Notes: a model not told the origin generated them from the letters alone. 64,000 bases of DNA from Antedon mediterranea (GCF_964355755.1 NC_092676.1:22860288-22924287); one strand, 5' to 3'; numbered from the stretch's first letter, positions 50,701-61,744 are shown. Translations and numbers: made by a program.

Positions 50701-53700
50701 GACTTGATTGCCAAACTCGTACGTATAAATGCATCACATCTTTTAAAATAATTCCACTAAGCACTGTGTTTATGAAATCAAACCCATTTACCTATGCATT
50801 ATGCCTCTCCCATAGAGGTAAAATGATTCCAGTGAATCCATTTTAAAAAATACAAATATTATATTGACACAACCTAAATTCAGAAATGACTAATTCTTCC
50901 ATCAATTCTAATTTAATTGACGTTAATTGTGTTACATATCTATACTTATTTTAGCTACTACATGTGCGGATATTACATGCTACAACGGCGGCGTATGTAT
51001 TGCTTCAGAAGATTACGCTAGATGTGATTGCCCAGAAGGATTCACTGGTGACACGTGTCTCGATAGTAAGTAATTTAATTGCAACTAAAGCAACGCTAAT
51101 GACGTCGTCCATCGAGGGTAGAAAACCCGAGAACTAGATGGCATTATAGACGAGTATGTTATAAGAATGTGTCTAAATAATAATAATATTTATTTAATTT
51201 TCTTTTGAAAATGGTCAATTTTTTTGTTTTTCTAAACGTCTAAGAAATACGTAAATAGGTAAGTAAGTAAAATAAATGTTCACTAATGCTTGCATTTCAA
51301 TCTTAGTTGACGTTGATGAAGATAACTGTACAAATATCACTTGTAACAATGGCGGTGAATGTCGTATGGAGACAGATGGTGAAGCTAGGTGTTATTGTAC
51401 AGAGGGTTACACCGGGGAATATTGTGACGATCGTAAGTAATAAAAATCATTAACACTAATATATTTGTTTTAAAAATAAGGTTTTACAGTTTTCATAGTT
51501 TAACTCATTTCTTTCTGTTATTAATTTGACAAACATTCAAATCAACAATTGCAAAAGAAAACAAAATCTTATGATACAGTACCCTACAGCTGTTGAATAA
51601 TTGGCATTTTTGGTTCGTTATTTTTGTTAGCGCCCTCTATATTGATATATGAATGTGGATGAATTTATAATTATTATTGTAATTATAGAATTTAAACTTT
51701 CAGTAGAATAATATTTTGTAAGAAAATTAAATAGAGTTCAGTTTCCGTCATATTTGTTTTGAATTTTAAAAGTTGAAGTGCCCCCTCTATATCGTCACAC
51801 ATTTTGGTTCACGTTAACTGTTGAGCGCCCTCTATATCGACACAAATTCAGTTCAACTTTTTATTGTAATAATAAAGTTTAGAGGTAAAAACCTAATAAA
51901 AAATATGGATACTAACATTATTTCGACTTCAAAATATTTTCAAATTAAAGGAGATATAATTCACAATTAAGAAGACACAGTTTTTTTACAATTTTAATAA
52001 TTTTAATTATGACCGTTTGAAGCTACGATAAAAAATCATAATCCGTGGTATTGGTAGAGCAAAATGAATAATAATAAAACGCCGAATAGTTATCATTGTT
52101 ATTCTCATGTATTCTATTTCAGCTATTGTTGTTGATGCATGTACTGGATACAACTGTAATGCAGGAGTGTGCTCAGTGAATTCATTTGGTGCACCTACAT
52201 GCAGATGTCCAGACGGCTACTATGGAGACAGTTGTGAAGGATGTAAATCAATCAATACATTTTATAAATAGATCAATAAATCAATTTGATATAATAATTA
52301 TAACTGTTTAATATCTGGTATACTGGGTTAAACCATTGTGCTACCTTGTTTAATGTTTTCGCGAAATGAAATTTGACTAGAGATGTATGGTTTTATCAGA
52401 TATAAACAAATCTGGCACAACGCCAATATCTACATTTTACTACAGCCGTATTCGACTGAGCTATTTTGCGCAAGTGTTTGTATATTACCAGTTGAATACG
52501 CTCTTTAATAGATGCCGATGCATGTGTTTCATTTTCTAACTTCCTCTGCAATAGAAGCTACAGTAATGTTTATTGGTGTATATAACATAACATTGCTTTC
52601 TTTATGTTTACAGATATATGTGACCTTATTAGTTGTAACACGGGAACCTGTTTAGTATTAGGACCATCCACAGTAGAATGTATGTGTACAGCTGGTTATA
52701 TTGGAGATAGGTGTGACACATGTAAGTAAACAAAATTCTAAACTACTTGGTATAGAGACCCTCTCATTTGTAATTTCATGACAATTGATTCGGTTTCTTG
52801 GCGTTAGGCAAAAGTTATCGAATGTGTAGACCTAAACGCGAAGAAGATATCAAAGAAAAGAAGTATAAACTTTGATTTTGATTAAATGTATTGTTTATCA
52901 CTGCCTTTGAAAAGTATACCGCATATTACAGAAATGTCCGTTTATATGACTTCGCTTGACATTTGGAGAGGTGACCCACAAAAAAAAAAGTAATATACTT
53001 CATACCTATATTCCGGTTATTTATACCTTGAATGGTTGCCTTAGTGGTTCCACCAGTTCAATAATGCGTTTACACAGATGGTCATAGCTTTCTTTCAATT
53101 CTAATTATAGATGTATGTGGTAATTACAACTGCAATGGAGGCACCTGTACAGCTGATAGCAATAATCTTCCAACTTGTGAATGTCCAGCTGGCTATACTG
53201 GCGACAGTTGTGAATTTAGTAAGTTTAGCCTCCTTTAGTGTTAGTTCATTACTGAGCCTAATTATAATCGTAACTTACAGTAAGTGTCATGTATATAATC
53301 ATAACTTAAATATATTTGGAAACGCTGTCTTTACGAGTCATAACTATAATTAAATTCATGATTACATCATACACCATAGATGATGTGTAAACATTTATTT
53401 TGAAAAAATAGTGACTTCTTCCTTAATCATGACAAATTTAACAAGATGTATTATCTCCTCCTATTCCTTTTAACTCTCTTTATTCAAGTTTAAAGGAGAT
53501 ATACCATTTGATATTTCGTTCCCTAACTCTACCGATCCCAAAAACAAAACGGTAAAGTTTAATAATATTTTTGTTGACAGGTTCCTGTGTCAATGTTAAC
53601 TGCAACGGTGGTACATGTACTCTAACTAGTCAAGGAGAAGCAATATGTTTTTGTCCAGATGGATATTTACCTGAAGATAACTGTCTCTCATGTAAGTTAT

Positions 53701-56700
53701 TCTAATTTATATGTGTTGTAAAATGTATCTTGCATATCGTGTGTACTGTTTTGTAAGAACCTGTATCATTAGTATTTATTAGTCAACATTAAGATGCTCA
53801 TCTCACAAGGTTAAAACTGTTACCGAATCAGTAATATACAAACGCATTAAAGCATTAGATACAATTTCATAATAAATGTATCAATAATCTAAGTCATGTT
53901 TTCTAATCCAGAATTAACAACAACATTATAAATTAAGATTTAGATGGATAAACATGCTATAATAGTATTGTATGTATGTACATAATGAATGTATTTTGAT
54001 TTAATAAAAGCCAACATTTTCAAAAAAATACTTTAAATATACCGAAAGAATTATTGCTTCGTGTATTTTATCCCACATACATCATTTGGAAAATATAATT
54101 TTCTACCAATGTTATAATATCTTTCAGCTGTATGTACAAACTTCAACTGTAATGGAGAACCTTGTTTTTTGGTCAATGGAGAAGCAGAATGCCAGTGTCC
54201 AAACGGATACTCGGGCTTAAACTGTGAAATCAGTATGTATTCTTAAATGATACGTATTATATAACACCTAAATAAATTCCTGTCATTCGAATGGACGATT
54301 AGTAGTACGCACCATTTAAATAGTACTTTTTGTCTCGATTTTCGCGTACCATTTGTGAAAATATAACGTTTTATCATTCACCTCATGCCATTATTTGTAC
54401 CATTCCACGTACCATTCCACTCATAATTTGTATAATATTCACTTACAGTCAACCTTCCCATAAACATTCCTCTTGTTCTGAAAGTTTTAGTCGCGTGGAC
54501 GCGACTCAATAGTTCATTATGTCGGTCGGTCAGTCGGTCTGTCTGTCGGTCCGGTATCACTATGCGTTGTATCGCTTTTCTGTACTTTTTGAACTGTTTT
54601 GATGTACATTACTTTTTGAAAGTTCATTTTTTTCTGAGAGCACGCGATTTATGGCTGTTGGCCTTGTTAATGAAAAGTTTACGAAAGTATTAAATAATAT
54701 ATTATTTTATTTAAATACAACACTACTATTTTATTGTTAGCTTTTCAATTGATGTGTTTTTAACAAAATAATCTTCTAAACAACAACCATTACATACATA
54801 TCAAGTGATACAAGATCAGGAGAAGATTATAAAATAAAATAATTTTTCTAGAGCTATACTGATGACAATCCACTTAACTATTAATGTCTCATAACCACGC
54901 TCCATATTGTACATACCATATCTTTCTACTGTACGTTGTTGGAGATCATTGTATCAAGTATCTTAAAGTGTAGTGTAAGCAAGCCAGTGTATGGAAACAA
55001 AGAATATATATCACAAGAATGAGTATTCCGCGATTTTTGCATGAGAAATTTGTAACAGAGAGCTCTAGTGAGTGATGCCCGCCCTCATAAGGGCGGATGT
55101 ATACATACTAAATAATACTTGATTTAATAGATATTATACATGTCACATTAAATAGAATTATGATAATAGTTTTTGCAATTGTAAACTATTTTATAATACA
55201 TATTTATTAACAAATAGTGTACATTCACTTTTACAGACAATTACTTACTAACATGCTAAGTTAGTTCACAAAAAAGGCCTAACACAGCAACACCAAAAGT
55301 CAACGAATCGTTACTCAGCACGGCCTATTCTTTACCATTGCCCGTGTACTACTCTACGCCCGGTAAATTAAGTATTGTTTTTATGATATAAATTAGTATA
55401 AGATACATGTTATTAATAGGAAAAAATGTTAAATGTCATTAACATTTATTTGTTTTACCAGAAACAAGTTAAATATAGGAATATTATTAAACTATCCTAC
55501 GTGAAAACGCGTAAACACCAACACGCCCGGTCACGCTATCGTAGCGCCCGGTTGATAAAGCAAACTGTTTATACGGCAGTTTTTACTAAATAAATTGCAT
55601 AAAACGAACAATTAAATATCTAAATAGTATTTAACATGATGTTAGCATGTAGTTGATAACATTTTTTATCATGAAAATACTACCGGTGGTCCAGCCTTTG
55701 ATTAGTGAAACCGTCACAAAAAGTTGTATACATCCCAGATACATCCACACTTATGGCGGCGCCCTACCTCATGGACAATATTACTGTTACAGGGAAAATC
55801 GCGGAATACTCATTCTTGTGATATATATTCTTTGATGGAAATACGTATAATGTCTTACAATCTGTTACTACATACAAAATGAGATGAAATATTGAAACAT
55901 ATATCTTAAAATTGCTACAGCATGTACAGTAGATGACACATTTATTTTATTTAAAGCTCCTTGCTCTGGTGTTAATTGTAATGCTGGAACTTGTGGCATA
56001 ATAGAAAACGGAGTCGCAGTGTGTAATTGTAACGCGGGATATTCTGGACAGTATTGCAATATAACTGCAGGTATTCTTATTTCTAATCACATTCAAATTT
56101 AGGTTTTAATGGTTATGATTTAAAAAAATTAAAATCTGACACAATGACTACATAAATTTAAATAAAGACACTTTGTTAACATCGTTTTCCATTTTCCTTT
56201 GATTTTCCAGGTAGCTGTGAAAATGTTAACTGTAATTCAGGTGTTTGCTTTCTTGTAAATGGTTCACCTCTGTGTGAATGCCCACCTGGGTATTCGGGAA
56301 CAAACTGTGAAATTAGTAAGTACGAAATAACTAACGAAATAATACAAGACATTCAGACTGGCTTCTAGAAAACTGTTAGCATAACCTATTTGATAAATGA
56401 ATTAAATAGCTTAATACAATAATAAATAAACTAATCTAACCAACCATTGTCGACCAAGGATATTATCAAATTATACGTACATTTATATGTACCGTTTACC
56501 GTATGTAAATTATTTTCGATAATCTTTCTCGTCTGGAGCCACCCATGGTTTTTTTAAGCGTTTTGAAGTAGTTCTATTTTTGATTCATCATTTATGTTCT
56601 TTCCCACACAGCACCTTGTACAAATTATGCATGCTTCAATGGAGTCTGTTTGATAACCAGTGGTGGTGATGGTTTTTGCAATTGTTTCACTGGATATACT

Positions 56701-59700
56701 GGAGACGACTGCAGTCAAACAACTTGTAAGTTGTAATTACTGTTTTAAGTAAAATCACTTTATGTTTGTCAGTGTAGTGTGGAGTTGCGGTATCCGAGTA
56801 GTTGTTAATATTAATAGTATTACCAAGCATGCGTGTTGTCAACATATGTCACTCACTGTGTACGTATTCATTTTCAGCTCAAATGTTACCGATGCATCTA
56901 TGCCTAATCAAATTTCTAATTTGTTGTTATTAATCTAGCTGACTGCTCAACATTGAACTGTCAAAACGGTGGTATATGCTCAGACTCCACTGGTCAGACT
57001 GTCTGCGTATGTCCGTCTGGGTACACAGGCAGTTTATGTGAAATAGGTACGTAATGTTTCATTACGTGTGTTATTTATTTAATCAAGATGTATTCTTCAC
57101 AAGATAAAATATAAACTTTCATTTAGGAAATGGTAACTTGTTATAAACAAAATTCTCACTTTGTATAAATGTTTACTTTTGTATTATGCTTAAGATGATT
57201 GTATTAACAATGTTGCTCAATGTAGCTCAATGTAGCTCAATGTAGCTCAATGTAGCTCAATGTAGCTCAATGTAGCTCAATGTAGCTCAATGTAGCTCAC
57301 AATGTAGCTCCTGTATTTCATTTAAACCCATAATTCTTATACAAATACATGCTTGCAAATAATGTTTATTAACATTATGTAATTACTTTAGCTGACTGTT
57401 CAGGAATAAACTGTCAGAATGGTGGGGTGTGTAGTTTAGATGTGAACAATCAGGCTATGTGTACATGTCCAACTGGCTATGGCGGAAATCTATGCGAAAT
57501 GGGTATGTAATGTTACTTATACGCATATTAACAGTGATGACATCTTGATATTGATAATGCAAGCAACCAGATGCCTTGATTTGATTTTACAATGAGATGC
57601 TAATGAACGTAAACTAAAACTGACTAAACCAAAATCTTTATGGTTTTAGATCATGTTTTTTATCTATTTTTTACACTTTTTAATCCACAGAAACTGGAAT
57701 TGAGACCTGTCTGACTGTGACTTGTCAAAATGGAGGAACATGTTTTACGTCACAGGCAACGGGTGGTGCCCTCTGCATTTGTAACACTGGTTATAGCGGA
57801 GATCGATGTGAAATAGGTATGTAAATAGGCCTAGTGTTGTAATAATATTAAGCACTAAGAATCTTACAGATATTATTTGGCAAAATGCATGAGATCAACA
57901 GAGTGCAGGCTATTTTGTACTTCTGCTCATATTAAAGATACATTTAACTCGAGATGTTAATAAGCTTTTTTTCGACAATGTTTCTATATCAATAATTATA
58001 GTATGTTTTTACTTACAAAAATACAAAAAAAACAAAATACACAAGAAGTTGAACATTGTGGATAAAGAAACAAACACTGACTTAACATGTAATGCATATT
58101 TTACATTTTGCCAAGTAACAATGTTGTTGATAATTGTCATTTAGAACCGGTTTAAATAATAGTTACATTGTGCCTCCCACCAATACCATAGTCAATTGAC
58201 ATGATATTTCTGTCTAAACAATAATTCATACTCTTGTACTAATACAGTATAACACAATGCTGGACATAAATTGGAAACATTTTCAATCAACATATTTTTG
58301 TTCATTCAAAGGTACATGTAGTTGTCAAAATGGAGGACAGTGTGTACAATCTACAGACGGTACAACTGAATGTAATTGCCCCACTGGCTATTCTGGGGAC
58401 AATTGCGAAATAGTAGGTGAGTGAGATAAACACCTTACATAAATTTCATAATTTAAATTCCAACATGAATTTTTTTTCTCTGTTTTTGTTCTGTTTTTCA
58501 TAATAATTATTAATTTTTTTAAGATGGAGGCATTTGTTTTGGGAATGTGTGTTTTAATGGTGGTGTTTGTACGCCATCCGGTACCTGGTACATGTGCGCA
58601 TGCCCGATGGGATTTTCTGGATTTAATTGTGAAACCCGTGAGTATTTGAAAACTAAGCATTATTTCGTTGATGCATTGCCTATTCATTTCCTGTGCATTA
58701 GCTTTTAAATTAGACTAATTTAAACCGAAGATTAACAATATTAGTTTTATTAACATTGTATTTTTTCAGCTGAAAGTGATCCATGCTTAAGTAACCCATG
58801 CATAAATGGCGGTACGTGCAGCACAGAAAATTCTAACTACGCCTGCACCTGTCCTGCAGAATACTCGGGCACAAATTGTGAAATCTTCTCACCAGGTAAG
58901 ACAATACACCATACTAAAACTATCTTAGAACTTTCAGGTGCTAAAAGGTGTTTAAATTTATTAGAAAATCAGCGTCAGATTTGGATTTTAAAATTAGGAA
59001 ACCTTCAATAGGTAGACCTAATAAACTGTTTTTTTACTTTTGATGTGAAGAGCAAAATGCACTCGAATAACCGATCTTTATATATTTATCGAATTGTGTG
59101 TTGTACGATAACGTCTAATCTTTTAGGTTATTGTCCTGCAATTTGGTATATAGGTTTCAAGAAAATCGAAAATCGTTGAAAAAAATCTGTATCTTCAATA
59201 TAGGTCGAAAAAGTAAATTTTGCGCCCTCCATTGCTTTCTGAATTTTGCAATGTATTAATGTTCAGTTGTTAAATCTTGTATTTTGTTACAGGAACGGGC
59301 CTGTGCAGTACCGCCCCGTGCATGAATGGGGGTGTATGTACACCATCGGGTAACTGGTATCTATGCTCGTGTGCACCAGGGTTCAGTGGGCCTACATGCG
59401 ACTCATCAAGTAAGATGTTACAGTAATAATCAATCACATATTGTACATTATATAACACCTATATAAATTCCTGTCATTTGATTGGACGAATGTGGGTCAC
59501 ATGGCGTGCAATAGTACGCACTATTCAACGATCGTTAAATAGTACTTTTTGAAACATTTTTGTGTACCAAAAAAAAACGTCTAGATGTTATATAAAACAA
59601 ATAATGAATGTTTTGTATTCGTGTAATTTGCCTCGTTGATATAACCTTTCATCATTCACCAAGTGCCATTATTTGTACCATTGCACTCATAAACATTCAT

Positions 59701-61672
59701 TATTTGTATAATATTTAACCTCTTTCTTGCTAAACACTGACTGATGATTAACTATGACTATGGAAATCGGCGTTTGTCTGTTGAGTATTAGCAGCCTTAT
59801 TAAATGTCAATATCCAAAACATTGTTTGATTATTGATAAATTGATATTATTATGTGATTAAGGCAAAAACTGAGGCCTTATTATCAAACTAGTTATGTTT
59901 GAACTTTGTCATCTAAGATTTAAGCAAATAAGCGTAAACATCATTTGATCATTATTTTGAAAACTGAAATAAGTAAGATCTTTGATTTAAAACACAAATT
60001 TAAATTGATTTTATTGATGTTCAAGTCTACTGCATTTTTCATCCGTACCATTAATTACTCGACAATAATCCCAGTGTGTATTGAAAATCGTAACAAACAT
60101 GTGTTTTAACAGGTTCGACTCCTTGTGATCCAAGCCCTTGTCAAAATGGAGGTACATGTTCTATTTCCGGGTCAACGTACGTTTGTGCATGTGCGTTCGG
60201 ATATGAGGGAAATACTTGCGGACAAGGTAAATCTCAAAAAATGGCTCTTGAAATATTGTATTATTTTTTTCATTTGGAATAAGATCACGTACAGGGAACA
60301 TTTAGCTGTGCAAACATACAAACACAAACCAACTTTTTACGATATTCCAGAGCATTCGATGTTATTTATATTTTAATGAAATGTAAACAGTTATAGCATT
60401 TTCTGTCCAAATTGTAGTTAGAGCTGTAACCAGAGTAATGAAACATCGTCATAATTAAAACACTTTATACTACAAATCGTACAAAAATATGCTATGATAA
60501 TCAATATTTAACAGTTTACATTGTCTTTTAATGCATTTAGTATCATCGAATCTATGCTCAAACAACCCCTGCTTATCAGGTGGAATATGTATGCTTTCTG
60601 GCAACTATTATTTCTGTGATTGCCCCAACCCTGAAGTCCAACAAGGTTTCAACTGTGAAGACGGTAAGTTATAATTTCAGAACATCATTTTTGTATTAAG
60701 CAAGCATATCGTGACAGTGTATAGTAAATAAAAATAATGTTAAAACTTCATTTACCGTTTAATGCTTTATTGGAAGTTATTGTACGTTATTGTATTTCTT
60801 TTCTTTCTAGTAAATAAATTTAATCAAATGAAGATTCGCATCGAATCCATGTTTGAAACAAAAGTTGCAGTTCGTATCATGCTCATATTTATTTATCATG
60901 ACGTGCGATGTGATGTCGTTTGGGTTGGATCCATTTTCGTAACACATTTTTTTGTATTTATAGTATCTGGAAACTGTGCGGGTGTGACGTGTTTGTTTGG
61001 TTCATTATGTATGAACGGCGACTGTTCCTGTCCTCAAGCATGCACAGATGAGATAGCAATAGTATGTGGAAGTGATGGCGTTTCATACTCCAACGGTTGT
61101 TTTTTGGACTACGCAAGCTGTACTGGACAAATCACAATCACAATAGTAAATACTGGTGAATGCCAAAATGAAAATGGTAAGGAAAATATCGGAAAATAGA
61201 AGAAATAACATAATAATTAGATGTCAGAACTTCTACTTCGTAACTATAACACAACTTTTATTTAGATGGTAAAATAAATAAAGAAATTAATAAATAAATA
61301 AAAAGTGCTATTTAATTGTGAAAATGAATGATTCTAATGCACGTCCAGCTTTATGTAAAACATTTTCCTCACAGGGCGGCTTTTAAGACTGAATCCTTAA
61401 AAAGTAGTATAAGAAAATACAACAAACAGAAAAACAACCTTGGAAATACGAATAAAATGTTATGGATTTAATATAGCACAAACATCTGAACCATTTAAAA
61501 AATATAATTATTCAATAAAAAAAATGTTTAATTTGACTTTTTTTCAGTAAGTCCATCGTGCTCCAATAATCCATGTCAAAACAATGGCGTGTGCATACCA
61601 TCTGGAAACGCGTATTACTGTGAGTGTCCTTCCTCGTACACGGGGTACAACTGTGAAACACCGGCAGTTTAA
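36967..61672 (+). CDS. Gene D: large secreted Reeler-EGF-Kazal protein, 39 exons, 1571 aa
   Basis: Exons: 36967-37195, 41205-41436, 41665-41726, 42057-42158, 42358-42477, 42709-42819, 43096-43212, 44738-44851, 45341-45487, 45988-46122, 46502-46597, 46837-46947, 47442-47552, 48357-48464, 48898-48978, 49434-49553, 49957-50064, 50611-50718, 50955-51065, 51307-51432, 52123-52242, 52614-52721, 53111-53218, 53581-53691, 54128-54232, 55957-56070, 56211-56315, 56612-56725, 56939-57046, 57392-57502, 57691-57816, 58312-58416, 58524-58637, 58770-58895, 59293-59409, 60113-60226, 60541-60663, 60964-61176, 61548-61672. The frame is continuous across all of them. Order: signal peptide, Reeler (to about residue 174), 34 EGF exons (one with only four Cys), a follistatin-like/Kazal exon, a last EGF, then PAV-stop. 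Exons 4-38 are class 1-1. No membrane anchor is seen. Likely an extracellular matrix, coat or adhesive protein; EGF composition resembles fibropellin/Notch-type arrays, but no avidin-like or transmembrane module is present. Confidence 0.9.
39080..39141. repeat. Two tandem hairpins, ATCATGGAGAAATAA / TTATTTCTCCATG
   Basis: A palindrome of about 29 bp is repeated immediately after two bases as a 31-bp version. Each arm is CATGGAGAAATAA. Either hairpin, or a larger fold between them, could form. Confidence 0.85.
40971..41180. repeat. Pyrimidine-rich low-complexity tract
   Basis: Long runs of TTTCTTTCTTTT, TTCCTTTT and similar, just upstream of the gene D exon 2 acceptor. It acts as an exaggerated polypyrimidine region; the Phe/Ser-rich open frame here is an artefact. 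Confidence 0.8.
42606..42688. mobile_element. Short CGCAAGGACGTA-family hairpin
   Basis: GTGGTTTGAACACAGTGCAA...GGACGTAAGCGCAA pairs with TTGCGTCCTTACATTGCG...GTGGGAACGAAGC. A compact two-arm copy of the family, about 20 bp upstream of the exon 6 acceptor region. Confidence 0.7.
42874..42996. repeat. Inverted repeat with ~50-bp arms in gene D intron 6
   Basis: Arms 42874-42923 and 42947-42996 are nearly exact reverse complements. Their shared words are CCTCATCT, ATCGTTTCAAAT and TTAAATTTCAGTATA. The spacer is about 23 bp. The outward-facing core TTAATTAATTAA makes a stable cruciform or foldback element plausible. Confidence 0.85.
43298..44130. mobile_element. Dispersed GTCGG-microsatellite element, copy 2
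   Basis: It begins TTTTAGTCGCGTGGAAGCGA, continues with a GTCGG/GTCTG tract and CCGGTATCACTATGCG, then about 580 bp nearly identical to copy 1. A second short unit follows from about 44005 (TATAGTTCACTATG, a tetranucleotide tract, CCGGTATCACTATGC), ending GCACGCGACTTAATGGCTG. The head AGTCGCGTG and tail CACGCGACT are inverted. It lies in gene D intron 7. Confidence 0.8.
45988..46122 (+). CDS. Gene D exon 10: Pro/Thr-rich linker plus EGF
   Basis: The exon opens with [15 protein letters not shown] before a standard EGF ([12 protein letters not shown]...[12 protein letters not shown]). The preceding exon also ends in a PDQTTPT stretch. Together they form a short mucin-like, probably O-glycosylated hinge between the N-terminal EGF group and the rest. 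Confidence 0.85.
48029..48291. repeat. Tandem AATTCAATCTTA repeat in gene D intron 13
   Basis: About twenty units of 10-12 bp (AATTCAATCTT, with AATACAATCTTC and AATTTAATCTTA variants). Some of the array shows a longer period through repeated TCAGTCTTTAGG. The long Asn/Leu/Ile open frame across it is a repeat artefact. Confidence 0.9.
48898..48978 (+). CDS. Gene D exon 15: half EGF with four cysteines
   Basis: At 81 nt this is the shortest EGF-type exon. It reads [13 protein letters not shown] and GNAYCDEDG and then meets a GTAAGA donor. C1 to C4 are present; the C5-C6 loop is absent. It is still class 1-1, so the frame is preserved. The sequence after the donor hits a stop and does not supply the missing loop. 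Confidence 0.8.
49110..49129. repeat. (ATT)n microsatellite
   Basis: Six ATT units in gene D intron 15. Confidence 0.8.
51629..51860. repeat. Three spaced GCGCCCTCTATAT repeats
   Basis: AGCGCCCTCTATATTGATA (51629), GCCCCCTCTATATCGTCACA (about 51779) and AGCGCCCTCTATATCGACAC (51824) recur in one orientation with similar flanks. They lie in gene D intron 20. Confidence 0.6.
54256..54437. mobile_element. Long-hairpin family, internally deleted copy
   Basis: It starts ATTATATAACACCTAAATAA, retains GTAGTACGCACCATTTAAAT and TTATCATTCACCTCATGCCA, and ends TTTGTATAAT. It matches the outer parts of 16921-17833. It lies in gene D intron 25, immediately before another element. Confidence 0.65.
54485..54668. 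mobile_element. Dispersed GTCGG-microsatellite element, short copy 3
   Basis: It starts TTTTAGTCGCGTGGACGCGA, followed by a short GTCGG/GTCTG tract and CCGGTATCACTATGCG. It ends GCACGCGATTTATGGCTGTT. The head hairpin AGTCGCG...CGCGACT is nearly perfect here. It lacks the long central block of copies 1 and 2. Confidence 0.75.
54991..55841. mobile_element. 837-bp TIR element with 7-bp target duplication
   Basis: The element occupies 54998-55834. Its ends are CAAAGAATATATATCACAAG and the exact complement CTTGTGATATATATTCTTTG; the perfect pairing extends about 40 bp inward through GAGTATTCCGCGATTTT. It is flanked by ATGGAAA at 54991-54997 and again at 55835-55841, a 7-bp direct repeat. Inside are GCCCGCCCTC/AAGGGCGG and repeated GCCCGGT words. 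No transposase-size frame exists, so it is non-autonomous. The CA...TG ends and 7-8-bp duplication are compatible with hAT-like elements, but this is inference. Confidence 0.88.
57211..57310. repeat. 10-bp tandem repeat TGTAGCTCAA
   Basis: Ten units, eight of them exact or nearly so, with a TGTTGCTCAA first unit and a TGTAGCTCAC variant near the end. Located in gene D intron 29. Confidence 0.95.
59448..59712. mobile_element. Long-hairpin family, deleted copy 3
   Basis: The left part (ATTATATAACACC...ATTTGATTGGACGA...GCAATAGTACGCACTATT) and right part (GATGTTATATAAAACAAATA...CATTCATTATTTGTATAAT) align with 16921-17833. The intervening ~600 bp is absent and one hairpin arm is partly lost. Located in gene D intron 35. 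Confidence 0.75.
60964..61176 (+). CDS. Gene D exon 38: follistatin-like FOLN plus Kazal module
   Basis: This 213-nt class 1-1 exon is the longest downstream of the Reeler. It begins [19 protein letters not shown], the short EGF-like FOLN half, and continues [30 protein letters not shown] and NTGEC, which gives the six Cys and the CGSDGxxY core of a Kazal fold. Kazal domains inhibit serine proteases or serve as structural or growth-factor-binding modules, as in agrin, follistatin and SPARC. The combined FOLN-Kazal form favours the structural/binding reading, but inhibition cannot be excluded. Confidence 0.9.
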
Positions 61673-61675
61673 ATT
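61548..61675 (+). CDS. Gene D terminal EGF exon with a donor 3 nt past the stop
   Basis: A complete EGF ([31 protein letters not shown]) ends in TAA at 61670-61672. GTAAGT follows at 61676, a full-consensus donor in the place where every other EGF exon has one. The exon looks like an ordinary internal EGF exon that acquired a stop near its 3' edge. Confidence 0.88.
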
Positions 61676-61744
61676 GTAAGTATGATTTTACTGCAGCAGA
61701 AAAAAATAACAATTACACTTATTTTAATGTTTTCGGACGATTTA

